Assembly (NCBI RefSeq): GCF_017873855.1
Contig: NZ_JAGGKR010000001.1
Span: forward strand, 496,001 to 560,000
Reading direction: 5' to 3'
Source: Methanolinea mesophila
GTDB taxonomy: Archaea > Halobacteriota > Methanomicrobia > Methanomicrobiales > Methanospirillaceae
Length of the DNA stretch: 64,000 nt
In this document: positions 35,686 through 45,086 of the stretch, one piece after another
Layout: each line of letters starts with the position of its first letter
How positions within the stretch are numbered: the stretch's first letter is position 1
Program-made: the position numbers and the translations under genes
The notes under the pieces: model-generated
The model's input: only the letters and a program-made list of their open reading frames with translations
Told to the model about the DNA's origin: nothing
Database searches by the model: none

Positions 35686-35813
35686 ATACTGTCCTCAACG
35701 CTGAACCATTACTGATAAAAATTAATTAACTTTTGCCACGGTTTTCACACATGCGCCGTGATACTGGTAAAAATATCTGCCGATGTCCTCAAAAAATTGT
35801 AAAACACACGAGA

Positions 35814-35824
35814 TTATTTATATT
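35814..35824 (+). promoter_or_regulatory. TATA box of the citramalate/branched-chain operon
   Basis: TTATTTATATT lies about 40 bases before the ATG at 35860. A ribosome site (GGTGG) sits 6 bases before that ATG. Together they mark 35860 as the original start codon of the operon's first gene, although it is now out of frame. Confidence 0.6.
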
Positions 35825-35859
35825 CTCCCTTCCAAACTGAATGACGTGGTGGAATTTCC

Positions 35860-37363
35860 ATGACAGATCGTTTTATTCTCTGAAAAGCTGCGCTTTTTTG
35901 ACACCACCTTACGGGACGGTGAACAAACTCCCGGAGTATCGTTAAATCCTGCAGAAAAGCTCGAGATCGCAGCCAAGCTGGCTGAAGTCGGGGTCCATGT
36001 CATCGAGGTGGGATCTGCTGCGGCATCCGAGGGAGAGCGGGATGCATTGCGTCTCATATCCGATGCAGGCCTGAACGCCGAGATCTGCACGTACGTACGT
36101 GCGGTGAACCAGGACATCGACTTTGCCGCGGATTACGGCGCAGATTCCGTTCATCTGGTCATCCCGGTGAGCGACCTGCATATCCAGAAGAAGATGCGGA
36201 AGACAAGGGCCCAGATCTGCGAGATGGCGTTCTCCGCGGTGAGTTATGCCCGGGACCGCGGGCTTATCGTGGAGCTCTCCGGGGAGGACGCGTCGCGTGC
36301 GGACCCGGCTTTTATCCGCGAGATCTACCGGGGGGGTATCGAACGGGGAGCACAAAGGCTCTGTTTCTGTGATACCGTGGGCCTGATGACCCCGGAGAGG
36401 GCGGCTGAGATCATTCCCTCCCTGTGCCTCGCCCCCCTGAGCATTCATTGCCACGACGACCTCGGGGTTGCCATGGCAAACACCCTTGCGGCGTTGAAGG
36501 CAGGGGCAAGTGCGGCGCACGTCACGGTCAACGGCCTCGGCGAGCGTGCCGGGAACACGCCTCTTGAAGAACTGGTGATGGCCCTCGAGGTGCTGTACCG
36601 CTACCCGACCGGGATCCGGACCGAGGAACTCTATCCCCTCTCCACACTGGTCTCACGCCTTACGGGGGTACCGTTACCCACCAACAAGGCGGTGGTGGGT
36701 GAGATGGCCTTTACCCACGAGAGCGGGATCCATGCACACGGGGTATTACGGGAACCGAGTACCTACGAACCGGTCCGCCCGGAGCTTATCGGAAGGAAAC
36801 GCAGGATCCTGCTCGGAAAACACAGCGGTTCGGCCGCCGTGGAAGCAGCCCTGCACGAGATGAAGTATCGTCCCGAAGAAGGACAGTTAAAAGAGATCCT
36901 CAAGCGGATCAAGACTCTCGGCGACCAGGGGAAGCGGGTCACCGACGCCGACCTCATGGCTATCGCGGAGGCGGTCATGGCGATAGAATGCAAACCCCTC
37001 CTGAAGGTCCGCCAGTTCACGGTGGTAAGCGGGAGCAACGTGATTCCCACGGCCTCGGTCACCATGGTGGTCAAGGGTGAGGAGATCACCGGGGCCGCCA
37101 CCGGTACGGGCCCCGTCGACGCGGCCATGGAGGCATTGCGGAAGTCGGTGGCCGCAGTCGCGGACATCAGGCTCGAGGAGTACCACGTGGACGCAATCCG
37201 TGGCGGAACCGATGCAATGGTGGACGTTACAGTAAGATTAAGTAAAGACGGCAAGATAATTACCTCCAGAGGCGCACGCACGGACATCATAATGGCCAGT
37301 GTTGAAGCAGTGATCGCCGGAATGAACAGATTGTTGAGGGAAGAGGATGAAAACCGGAGCTAA
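35860..37363 (+). CDS. cimA: (R)-citramalate / 2-isopropylmalate synthase family, with frameshift near the start
   Basis: DRE-TIM metallolyase that condenses acetyl-CoA with a 2-oxo acid. The frame is intact from about 35864 to 37363 and begins with the first-strand motif RFFDTTLRDGEQTPGVSL. It also has IEVGSAAASEGERDA, LIVELSGEDASRAD, the metal ligands IHCHDDLG, and a C-terminal regulatory domain. Wording is closest to archaeal citramalate synthase, fitting ilvB-ilvN downstream (isoleucine route); isopropylmalate synthase is the alternative. The frame has no ATG, GTG or TTG before position 36008, which is inside the catalytic domain. The promoter-proximal ATG (35860) is one base out of phase and meets TGA at 35881. 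Removing one T from TTTT at 35871-35874 restores MTDRLFSEKLRFFDTT. Confidence 0.85.
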
Positions 37364-39023
37364 AATCCTGATTGAAAGCCTGCAGCGTGAGGGAGTCGAG
37401 ACACTCTTCGGGTATCCCGGAGGGGTGGTGCTTCCCATCTACGACGAGCTTTTCGATTCGCCGCTGAACCACATCCTGGTTCGGCATGAACAGGCAGCGG
37501 CACACGCTGCCGACGGATATGCAAGGGCGAGCGGAAAGGTAGGCGTATGCCTGGCTACTTCGGGACCCGGCGCCTGCAACCTGGTAACCGGTATCGCCAC
37601 CGCGTACATGGATTCAATCCCCGTGGTGGCTCTTACCGGACAGGTCCCTACCAGCCTGCTCGGGAACGACGCCTTCCAGGAGTCCGATATCACCGGCATC
37701 ACCCTGCCGGTCACCAAACATAATTACCTTGTAAAAAGGACCGAGGATCTCGGCCATGTGGTGAAGGAGGCATTCTATATCTCCAATACCGGCAGGAAGG
37801 GGCCGGTCCTGATCGACCTCCCGAAGGACGTGAGTACCAAGGAGATCGAGTACGAGTTCCCTGAGAACGACGAACTGGTGCTTCGGGGGTACCAACCGAC
37901 CTACAGGGGACACGCCCGGCAGATCGAGAAAGCCCTGGAACTTATTGCACTCGCGGAACGACCCCTCATCTATGCGGGAGGCGGAGTAATTAGTTCGGAT
38001 GCCTCCCGGGAGCTGGTCCAGTTCGCGGAGATGCTCCAGATCCCGGTGACAACGACCCTGATGGGGCTCGGTGCGATACCCTGCGACCATCCCCTGAACC
38101 TGGGGATGCTCGGGATGCACGGCACCCAGTACGCCAATTATGCGGTCACCGAGTGCGACCTGTTATTCAGTGTCGGGGTCAGGTTCGACGACCGGGTGAC
38201 GGGAAAGATCGAGACATTCGCATCCCGTGCACAGGTCATCCACGTCGACATTGATCCTGCGGAGATCGGCAAGAACAAAAAGGTCGACGTGCCCATCGTC
38301 GGGGACGCCAAGGGCGTGCTCGCGGATATGTGTGCCAGGATCCAGAAGAAGGCGGGATACCAGAATTGGATCTCCAGGATTAACTCCTGGAAGCAGAAGT
38401 ATCCCATGCGGTTCCGCGAGGACGGGCACCTTCGGCCCCAGATGATCATACGGGAGCTCTCCGACCTCCTTGCGGGTGAAGGTATCGTGGTGAGCGAAGT
38501 GGGCCAGAACCAGATGTGGACCGCCCAGTACTTCTGCTTTAAGAAGCCCCGCACCTGGATCACCTCGGGCGGCCTCGGGACCATGGGTTACGGGTTCCCG
38601 GCCGCAATGGGGGCGCATTTTGCGAGGCCCGATCAGCCGGTCTTCGACATCGCCGGCGACGGGAGTTTCCAGATGAACATCCAGGAACTCGGTACCGTCT
38701 CCCACAACCGTATCCCGGTCAAAGTCGCGGTCCTCAACAACATGTTCCTCGGGATGGTCCGGCAATGGCAGGAGCTTTTCCACAACCGCCGTTACTCCTT
38801 TACCGAGCTCCCCCCGGTTGACTTCGTCAAGATCGCAAACGCCTACGGGGTTGACGGAATGCGGGTCGACTCCCCCGACCAGGTCAGGGAAGCCTTAAAG
38901 ACCGCGATCGAGACCGAAGGTCCCTTCGTGCTGGATTTCAGGATCGAGCGGGAAGAGAACGTGTTTCCCATGGTGCCCGCAGGGGCGGCGATCAACGAGA
39001 TGATCGGGGGGTGCCAGGAATGA
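37347..39023 (+). CDS. ilvB: Acetolactate synthase, large (catalytic) subunit
   Basis: ThDP- and FAD-dependent synthase making 2-acetolactate or 2-aceto-2-hydroxybutyrate, the first common step to valine, leucine and isoleucine. The 558-residue product has the catalytic glutamate E48 in VRHEQAAAHAADGYA, FAD/ThDP domains, the ThDP-Mg motif GDGSFQMNIQELGT near 438-451 with VAVLNN, and MVRQWQELF typical of AHAS. The ATG lies 17 bases before the end of the upstream synthase, and the stop overlaps the ilvN ATG, so the three genes are tightly coupled. Confidence 0.97.
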   Translation: MKTGAKILIESLQREGVETLFGYPGGVVLPIYDELFDSPLNHILVRHEQAAAHAADGYARASGKVGVCLATSGPGACNLVTGIATAYMDSIPVVALTGQVPTSLLGNDAFQESDITGITLPVTKHNYLVKRTEDLGHVVKEAFYISNTGRKGPVLIDLPKDVSTKEIEYEFPENDELVLRGYQPTYRGHARQIEKALELIALAERPLIYAGGGVISSDASRELVQFAEMLQIPVTTTLMGLGAIPCDHPLNLGMLGMHGTQYANYAVTECDLLFSVGVRFDDRVTGKIETFASRAQVIHVDIDPAEIGKNKKVDVPIVGDAKGVLADMCARIQKKAGYQNWISRINSWKQKYPMRFREDGHLRPQMIIRELSDLLAGEGIVVSEVGQNQMWTAQYFCFKKPRTWITSGGLGTMGYGFPAAMGAHFARPDQPVFDIAGDGSFQMNIQELGTVSHNRIPVKVAVLNNMFLGMVRQWQELFHNRRYSFTELPPVDFVKIANAYGVDGMRVDSPDQVREALKTAIETEGPFVLDFRIEREENVFPMVPAGAAINEMIGGCQE

Positions 39024-39523
39024 AACCCCATACCCTGAGCGTGCTGGTGGAAAACAAAGCCGGGGTTTTGTCCCGGGTTACCGGGCTGTTCAGCCGGCGG
39101 GGTTTCAATATCGAGAGCCTTGCAGTGGGCACCTGCGAAGAGCCGGGGATGAGCCGGATCACCATCGTGTGCATCGGGGACGATGCCCAGATCGAACAGG
39201 TGATGAAACAGCTGAACAAGCTGATCGAGGTGATCAAAGTCTCGGACATCTCCGATATGGACCGGGTGGAGCGCGAACTCGCGCTCATCAAGGTACATGC
39301 GGAGCCTGGTTCGGGACGTGCTGAAGTTATGCAGATCGCCACTATCTTCCGGGCCCAGATCATCGACGTGGGAACAAAAACCGTTGTGCTCTCGGTCGCG
39401 GGTGATACCGAGAAGATAGACGCACTGGAGACCCTGCTCCGGCAGTACGGGGTGAAGGAGTTCATCCGGACAGGAAAGATCGCGCTGCTCCGGGGTTCGA
39501 AGACGGTGAAGAGCAGCAAGTAA
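39020..39523 (+). CDS. ilvN: Acetolactate synthase, small (regulatory) subunit
   Basis: The regulatory subunit activates IlvB and gives feedback inhibition by valine. The 167-residue product has an N-terminal ACT domain (TLSVLVENKAGVLSRVTGLFSRRG, FNIESLAVG) and the usual second domain ending in a Lys/Ser tail. I take the ATG at 39020, which overlaps the ilvB stop as ATGA. The operon ends here; ketol-acid reductoisomerase (ilvC), often next, is not in this window. The end-joining operon ends in opposite orientation 37 bases further on. Confidence 0.96.
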   Translation: MKPHTLSVLVENKAGVLSRVTGLFSRRGFNIESLAVGTCEEPGMSRITIVCIGDDAQIEQVMKQLNKLIEVIKVSDISDMDRVERELALIKVHAEPGSGRAEVMQIATIFRAQIIDVGTKTVVLSVAGDTEKIDALETLLRQYGVKEFIRTGKIALLRGSKTVKSSK

Positions 39524-39559
39524 TGCCTTTCTTATCGGGGGCAGCGCAACGCCCCCGGT

Positions 39560-40972
39560 TCAATCCTTTCCTTTCAGCAGCAGCCAGTCGTTCTCACCCG
39601 CCTTCCTGAACCTGACAAGCACGAAGAGGCCGCTGATCCGTTCTCCTTTCATCACCACCTCGATCTTGTCCTCGTTCCATTCGAGCGGCTCGTAGAAGCC
39701 CCGGTCCCATATCCCGACCTCGCCAGCGCCGTACTGTCCCCGGGGAATGGTCCCCTCGAAGTCCGCGTACTCGAGCGGGTGGTCCTCCGTACGTATGGCA
39801 AGGTTCCTGATACCTGTTTTTTCAGGGATCCCCTTGGGGACCGCCCAGGATTTGAGCACCCCGTCCCGCTCGAGCCGCAGGTCGAAGTGGTGGGTGGACG
39901 CATAGTGCTCCTGCACGACAAAACGCGGGTGTCCGGCCTTCGTCTTTCCGATCTCCCCCCCGGGTTCGGGAGTCTCGTCGAAATTCCTCTTTTTCCGATA
40001 GTCATCGAGTTCCATCTGTGCATTCCTCTTTTCCAGTTGATCTAGCCCGCATTCTTCCGGCCTTTTATCCGGCCGCCGCCGTATAAAACGGGGAGCCCGG
40101 AGCATTCCTCCCCTGGTAACCGCCGTGTAGGCGACCTCGCAGACCATACCCGCCCCTACCCACCAAACCCCCGGTCCAGCGCCGGGGAGCGGGGAACCCG
40201 GACCGTAATCGTTGAGCTCCTGGAGGATCTCTTCGCGTTCCTCAATGGAAAACCCTGTTCCCACCTTCCCTATGTAGACAGGAGAACCGTGATCGTAGAG
40301 GCCCAGTATTAGTGCACCGAACGTCGATCTGCGCTCTCCCTGCCCCGGGGTGTAGCCAAGGACCACACAGTCGCAGGTGAGGATATTTTTTATCTTCAGC
40401 CAGTTGTCGCTCCTGATTCCGGGTTCGTAGACACTCGTCTTCTTCTTGGCGATGATCCCTTCGATTCCTTCCCCGCTCACCACCTCGAAGTACTCCTTCC
40501 CCTTCGTGTCGACGGGACGGGACAGGACCACGTGCGGCCCTTCCCGCACCTCGCGGGCAAGCAGCTCCTTTCGCCTTGTAAGGGGGAGCGCGATAAGGGA
40601 TTTCCCGCGGCACTCCAGGAGGTCGAATACGATGTAGGTTACCGGCAATACCCGTGAGAGCGCCGCGATATCTTCAGGGGAGGTCTTCTGGGCCCGTTGC
40701 AGGAGGGACTGGAAATCGGGCCTGCCTTCCCTCATTGCCACCACCTCACCGTCCAGCACGCTCGATTCCGGGGCAAGTCCGGTGATCTCCCCGATTTCGG
40801 GGAACACCCCCGAGAGGTCACGTCCGTTCCTGCTGGAAAGGCCGAACTCTCCGTGAGGGCCGATGAAACAGATCGCCCGGATACCGTCCCACTTTATCTC
40901 AAAGAGCCAGTCCGGAGAACTGAAGGGTGCATCCGCATCGCGGGCGAGCATCGGGACGTAACGTTCGCTCAT
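39560..40972 (-). CDS. ligD: LigD-type ATP-dependent DNA ligase with C-terminal 3'-phosphoesterase
   Basis: End-joining ligase, 470 residues. Residues 1-310 are the nucleotidyltransferase and OB domains of a LigD-type ligase: AMP-attachment lysine K27 in FEIKWDGIRA, LDGEVVAM, VFDLLECRGK, EGIIAKKKTSVYEPG and WLKIKN. Residues 338-470 are a phosphoesterase (PE) domain that trims 3' ends, with the Mn-site residues H356, H362, D364 (QEHYASTHHFDLRLERDG) and H398 (EDHPLEYADFEG). Domain order is Lig-PE, whereas bacterial LigD usually has PE before Lig. Its ATG overlaps the ku stop (ATGA). Last gene of the pol-ku-lig operon. Confidence 0.94.
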   Translation of the reverse strand: MSERYVPMLARDADAPFSSPDWLFEIKWDGIRAICFIGPHGEFGLSSRNGRDLSGVFPEIGEITGLAPESSVLDGEVVAMREGRPDFQSLLQRAQKTSPEDIAALSRVLPVTYIVFDLLECRGKSLIALPLTRRKELLAREVREGPHVVLSRPVDTKGKEYFEVVSGEGIEGIIAKKKTSVYEPGIRSDNWLKIKNILTCDCVVLGYTPGQGERRSTFGALILGLYDHGSPVYIGKVGTGFSIEEREEILQELNDYGPGSPLPGAGPGVWWVGAGMVCEVAYTAVTRGGMLRAPRFIRRRPDKRPEECGLDQLEKRNAQMELDDYRKKRNFDETPEPGGEIGKTKAGHPRFVVQEHYASTHHFDLRLERDGVLKSWAVPKGIPEKTGIRNLAIRTEDHPLEYADFEGTIPRGQYGAGEVGIWDRGFYEPLEWNEDKIEVVMKGERISGLFVLVRFRKAGENDWLLLKGKD

Positions 40973-41769
40973 TGGTGTTGAAGCCTGGCGAGCGTCTCCT
41001 GCAGGGCATCCATCAGTTCTCTTGCCTCTTCTGCGGCAGGTTTCTCGACAGTCACCGTTTTTCCCTCCATCTTCTTCTGGATCAGGTCCTTCAACCGATC
41101 GCGGTAGGTGTCCTGGAAATCCGCAATATCGAACTCACCGGTGAGGTCGCCGATGATCTTCCCCGCTATGCCGAGCTCTTTTTCCGGAGGTTCGGACAGC
41201 TTCTGGATCTCTTCGAGATCGGGCGGGTTCACGATCTCGTCCGCGTAGTGTAATGTGGTAAGGATTAGAGCCTCGTGATACTCCCGTACCACCGCGGGGT
41301 ATTCCTTCGTCCGGAGCGTTATCATTCCCACGCCCGCCCGTCCCATGCTACGGAACGAAGAGAGCAGGAGGGAATACGCTTCATCGTTGCCGTCGGGAAC
41401 GAGCAGGTAGCTCCTGTTGAAGAATACGGGATCGATAGAGAGGGAATACACGAATTTATCCAGCCTGATCTTTCTGTCCGAATCGGGTTTCACGGCATCG
41501 AGTTCTTCGTTCTCGAATACCACGTACTCGTCTTTTCGTACCTCGAACCCTCTCACGATATCTTCCCAGGGGACGACCTGGTTGTCCCTGGTACAGACCC
41601 GCTGGTACTGGATCGGCTGGCCGTCGGCCCTGTGCAGAAGCCGGAACGAGACCGAATGGTCCCGGACCATGGTAAGAAGTTTGACCGGGACGTTCACGAG
41701 TCCTATGCTTATCGACCCGGTCCATATCGGGCGATGCGGGATCCTGGGGGCTGATTTGTCTGCGGGCAT
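40969..41769 (-). CDS. ku: Ku homodimer DNA end-binding protein
   Basis: Prokaryotic Ku core protein, 266 residues, which forms a ring on double-strand ends and recruits the LigD enzymes. Visible: WTGSISIGLVNVPVKL at the start, LHRADGQPIQYQRVC, EVRKDEYVVFENEELDA, SIDPVFFNRSYLLVPD and the arm region LTTLHYADEI. There is no extended basic C-terminal tail. It lies between polymerase and ligase, 1 base after the former and overlapping the latter by 4 bases. Ku is rare in archaea, so this operon is probably acquired by transfer. Confidence 0.95.
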   Translation of the reverse strand: MPADKSAPRIPHRPIWTGSISIGLVNVPVKLLTMVRDHSVSFRLLHRADGQPIQYQRVCTRDNQVVPWEDIVRGFEVRKDEYVVFENEELDAVKPDSDRKIRLDKFVYSLSIDPVFFNRSYLLVPDGNDEAYSLLLSSFRSMGRAGVGMITLRTKEYPAVVREYHEALILTTLHYADEIVNPPDLEEIQKLSEPPEKELGIAGKIIGDLTGEFDIADFQDTYRDRLKDLIQKKMEGKTVTVEKPAAEEARELMDALQETLARLQHQ

Positions 41770-41770
41770 G

Positions 41771-42631
41771 TCATTTCACCGGAATATCCTGTCGATCGTC
41801 GAAGATCCCGTTCCAGGGGTCTATCGTCCTGGAAATCACCGTTGCAATATTAAAATCTTCGGGTTTTAACGAAGCGGACACTTCGTCCCAGGAGATCGGA
41901 CACGAGACCGAGGCCGCCGGTACCGGGCGGAGAGAATAGGGGCAGGCCATGGTCTTCCAGGAGGTATTCTGGAGGTAGTCCACGAACACCGTACCCGGGT
42001 CCCGTGAACGGGGGAACTCCGACACGATCCATTCGTGCTCGCGGGAAAGGAGGATGCCGGTCGCATGGACGAAATTCCGTACCTCGTTGAAATTATAGCC
42101 TTCCTTGAGCGGGACCACCACGTGGAGCCCTTTCTTCCCCGACGTCTTCACGTAACCCCGAATCCCGAGACCCTCCAGTACATCCCTGAGTTCAGCGGTG
42201 ACCCTGACTGCCTCCTGTATCCCGAACGGTGGTTCCGGGTCTATATCGAAGAGTGCAAAGTCGGGCATTTCCGGTTCATTTGCAGGAGAAAGAGTGATGT
42301 TAAGCTCGATCGCGGCTAGGTTGGCGAGCCATATCAGGGTATCGAGGCGGTCACATACAATGTAGCGGACAACTTTTCCCGTGTGTCCGGATCGATGGGC
42401 GGAAAGGGTCACCCAGTCTGGGGTCTCCCGGGGGGCGTTCTTTTCAAAAAAACCCTGGTGGTCGATCCCGTCGGGAAACCGGTTCAGGATAACGGGCCTG
42501 CCGGAAAGAAAGGGAAGCATTTTCGGGGCGATCCTGATGTAATACTCGATGATCTCTTTTTTTGTAAGCGCGAGCTCAGGATAGAGCACCTTTTCAAGGT
42601 TGCTGAGTACGACTCTTCCGATCCTGCTCAT
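41771..42631 (-). CDS. LigD-type primase-polymerase (end-joining polymerase)
   Basis: Stand-alone LigD polymerase domain of the archaeo-eukaryotic primase superfamily, 286 residues, which fills gaps at broken ends with preference for ribonucleotides. Seen: MSRIGRVVLSNLEKVLYP, LTKKEIIEYY, the catalytic pair D129/D131 in FDIDPEPP, TSGKKGLHVVVPL with H170, and the third carboxylate D218 in VFVDYLQNT. The ATG at 42631 with GGGTG upstream fits the family start; the open frame before it has no family features. It is first in the operon and divergent from the glycan genes. Confidence 0.93.
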   Translation of the reverse strand: MSRIGRVVLSNLEKVLYPELALTKKEIIEYYIRIAPKMLPFLSGRPVILNRFPDGIDHQGFFEKNAPRETPDWVTLSAHRSGHTGKVVRYIVCDRLDTLIWLANLAAIELNITLSPANEPEMPDFALFDIDPEPPFGIQEAVRVTAELRDVLEGLGIRGYVKTSGKKGLHVVVPLKEGYNFNEVRNFVHATGILLSREHEWIVSEFPRSRDPGTVFVDYLQNTSWKTMACPYSLRPVPAASVSCPISWDEVSASLKPEDFNIATVISRTIDPWNGIFDDRQDIPVK

Positions 42632-42801
42632 GGGGCACCCGCTTCCGCGTGTCCGGTCATCCTGCAATGAATAGCCGCTGCCAAACCTGATAAAGATCGG
42701 TTCCCGGGGGGCATGGGGTGAGTCCCGCCCCGCATGGAAAGGAAGCGGGGTTTCCGGAAGGACGGTCAATCATATAAGGCGGCGCTGCGAACTAATAAGA
42801 A

Positions 42802-44118
42802 GTGAAAACTGTCATTCTGGGGGGCGGTCTTACCGGGGTTACCCTCTCCCGCCTGCTCACGGAAACGGGTGACGAGGTGACCGTCCTCGAGGCGGCGTCC
42901 CGGATCGGGGGACTCTGCCGTTCAAGGACCGAACAAGGGTTCACCTTCGACGCGGGAGGCTCCCATATCATATTTTCCAGGGATTGCGAGGTCCTTTCGT
43001 TCATGGTCGACGCCCTCCGGGGTAACCGGAACGAACGCATCCGAAATACCAAAATATTCTACAAAGGGCGCTATGTCAAGTATCCATTCGAGAACGGCCT
43101 CGCCGGTCTTCCGAAGGACGATCTGTTCTTCTGCATCAATGAGTTCATAAAAACTCTGATCGCCGAGGAGAAAGGAGAACTTGCCCCCCCCGAAAATTTC
43201 AGGGACTGGATCTACTTCACTTTCGGAAAGGGGATCGCCGAGTGTTACATGGTCCCCTATAACGAGAAGATATGGAACTTCCCTGTCGGTAAGATGTCGC
43301 ACCACTGGGTGGAGGGGCGTGTACCGCGACCACCGGTCGAAGACGTGATCAAGTCGGCGATAGGGATCGAGACCGAAGGGTACACGCACCAGGCGGTCTT
43401 TACCTATCCCGTCACCGGGGGGATCGAGGCGGTGATCAGGGCGATCGCAGAGCCGGTCCGCGAGACGATACGCACCAATTTCCCCGTAAGATCGGTAAAG
43501 AGAGAGGACGACGAATGGGTTATCGGGGACGGAGATTCAGAAATCCGGGCGGAACGGCTGATCAGCACTATTCCCCTTCAAAATCTCATCCCCGCCCTGA
43601 ACGATGTACCCCTGACCGTTGCGGAGGCGGTAAAGAACCTGAAGTACAACTCGGTCGCCTGCATATTCATAGGGATCCGGGGCGAAGTCCCTCCCTATTC
43701 CTGGGTGTATCTCCCCGACCCCGAGACGGGACTCATGAACAGGATCTCGTTCCCGTCTAATTATTCTCCAGGAGTCGCCCCGGAAGGACACGGTTCGATC
43801 CTTGCAGAGATTACCTACAACGAAGGCGATGCGGTCTCCCTCATGTCGGACCAGGATCTGATCTCGCATGTCACGCTGTCGCTGGAAAAGATGGGCGTGA
43901 TTGATCGCACCCGGGTGGTATACTCCGGGGTCGAGCGGCAGGAATTTGCGTACGTAGTCTACGACCTGGACTATCAGAAAAATATCAGGATAATCAGGGA
44001 TTATTTCGACCGGGTCGGAATCGACCTGGTGGGACGGTTCTCACAGTTCGAATACCTGAACATGGATGGTTGTATTAGGAGCGCCATGAATTACGCAGGA
44101 AACCTGGCATGCAGGTAA
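42802..44118 (+). CDS. FAD-dependent oxidoreductase/mutase, UDP-galactopyranose-mutase or amine-oxidase-like
   Basis: Flavoprotein of 438 residues with an N-terminal dinucleotide-binding fold (VILGGGLTGVTLSRLL, then EAASRIGGLCRS) and AGGSHIIF. The family includes UDP-galactopyranose mutases, protoporphyrinogen oxidases and related sugar-nucleotide enzymes. The two glycosyltransferases that follow with overlaps favour a role in surface-glycan precursor synthesis, by inference. It begins with GTG (42802); a TATA-like ATATAAGG lies about 25-30 bases before it, suggesting a nearly leaderless transcript. The stop overlaps the next gene by 10 bases. Confidence 0.85.
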   Translation: MKTVILGGGLTGVTLSRLLTETGDEVTVLEAASRIGGLCRSRTEQGFTFDAGGSHIIFSRDCEVLSFMVDALRGNRNERIRNTKIFYKGRYVKYPFENGLAGLPKDDLFFCINEFIKTLIAEEKGELAPPENFRDWIYFTFGKGIAECYMVPYNEKIWNFPVGKMSHHWVEGRVPRPPVEDVIKSAIGIETEGYTHQAVFTYPVTGGIEAVIRAIAEPVRETIRTNFPVRSVKREDDEWVIGDGDSEIRAERLISTIPLQNLIPALNDVPLTVAEAVKNLKYNSVACIFIGIRGEVPPYSWVYLPDPETGLMNRISFPSNYSPGVAPEGHGSILAEITYNEGDAVSLMSDQDLISHVTLSLEKMGVIDRTRVVYSGVERQEFAYVVYDLDYQKNIRIIRDYFDRVGIDLVGRFSQFEYLNMDGCIRSAMNYAGNLACR

Positions 44119-45086
44119 ATTTTTACGTTGAAGACCTGCTCTTCTTCAAGTACATCGGATGTGCCACGGTTGCCCGCACCCTTTATAAAGAACTCGTCGG
44201 ATCCAACGAGATCGAGATCACCTGGAAGAAACGGGATACGCACATGGACCTCGTCCACTACCACACGTTCGGCCCGCTCGCCATGTTCAACCGGAGGATC
44301 AATAAGGGAAGGAACCTTCTCACCGCACATTCCACTCCCCGGATCAATGAGGGGAATATCGCCCTCGCGAAAGTGATAAACCGACGTTATCCCAAGATTT
44401 ACCGTAAATTCGACCACATCATCACCATATCGGAACCCTGCCACCGGGAAGTGACCGAGATGGTCCCGGACATGCCGGTAACCATGATCCCGAACGGGGT
44501 CAACAGGGAACAATTCCGAAGGGACGATGAGAAAAGGAGGCTCTTTCGGGAGCGCTACAATATCCCGGAAGATGCGGAAGTGGTCCTCTCGGTGGCCCAG
44601 CTTACTCCCCGTAAGGGGCTCTACGATTTCCTCGCCCTCTCCAGGGCCTGTCCCGACAAGGTATTCGTGTGGGTCGGCGGATTCCCGTACGGTGCCCTTT
44701 CGAAGGACTACCGGAAGATAAAAGTCCTGAAACGGAGATGCGGGATGAATGTCATATTCACGGGATACGTGGACGAGATCGTAAAGGCCTACTCGGCAGC
44801 GGACATCTTCATCATGCCGTCCTATGCGGAGACATTCGGGCTGGTCATCCTAGAAGCGCTCTCCTGCGGGCTCCCGGTCATTGCCCGCGATATCCCGGAG
44901 TTCCATGACATATTCGACCAGCGGATCCTGTTCTTCGGGGATCGGCAGACCGCAGCGTCGCTCCTCGAAGACAGGTCCTCGCTGCAGGCCTGTGCCTCCC
45001 GCGCCCGCGATTACACTACACAGTTCGACATCCGGGATATCGGACAGCGACACCTGAAATTGTATCACGAGCTGATAGAAGAATGA
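44109..45086 (+). CDS. Glycosyltransferase family 4 (GT-B)
   Basis: GT4-type retaining glycosyltransferase, 325 residues, cytosolic or membrane-associated. The acceptor half has HYHTFGPLAMF and IITISEPCHREV; the hinge VTMIPNGVN; the nucleotide-sugar half VVLSVAQLTPRKGLYDFL, VIFTGYVDEI, and the signature MPSYAETFGLVILEALSCG followed by LPVIARDIPEF (catalytic E-x7-E motif). Donor and acceptor are unknown. It overlaps the flavoprotein by 10 bases and the GT2 gene by 4 (ATGA), so the three are one operon. Confidence 0.93.
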   Translation: MQVNFYVEDLLFFKYIGCATVARTLYKELVGSNEIEITWKKRDTHMDLVHYHTFGPLAMFNRRINKGRNLLTAHSTPRINEGNIALAKVINRRYPKIYRKFDHIITISEPCHREVTEMVPDMPVTMIPNGVNREQFRRDDEKRRLFRERYNIPEDAEVVLSVAQLTPRKGLYDFLALSRACPDKVFVWVGGFPYGALSKDYRKIKVLKRRCGMNVIFTGYVDEIVKAYSAADIFIMPSYAETFGLVILEALSCGLPVIARDIPEFHDIFDQRILFFGDRQTAASLLEDRSSLQACASRARDYTTQFDIRDIGQRHLKLYHELIEE

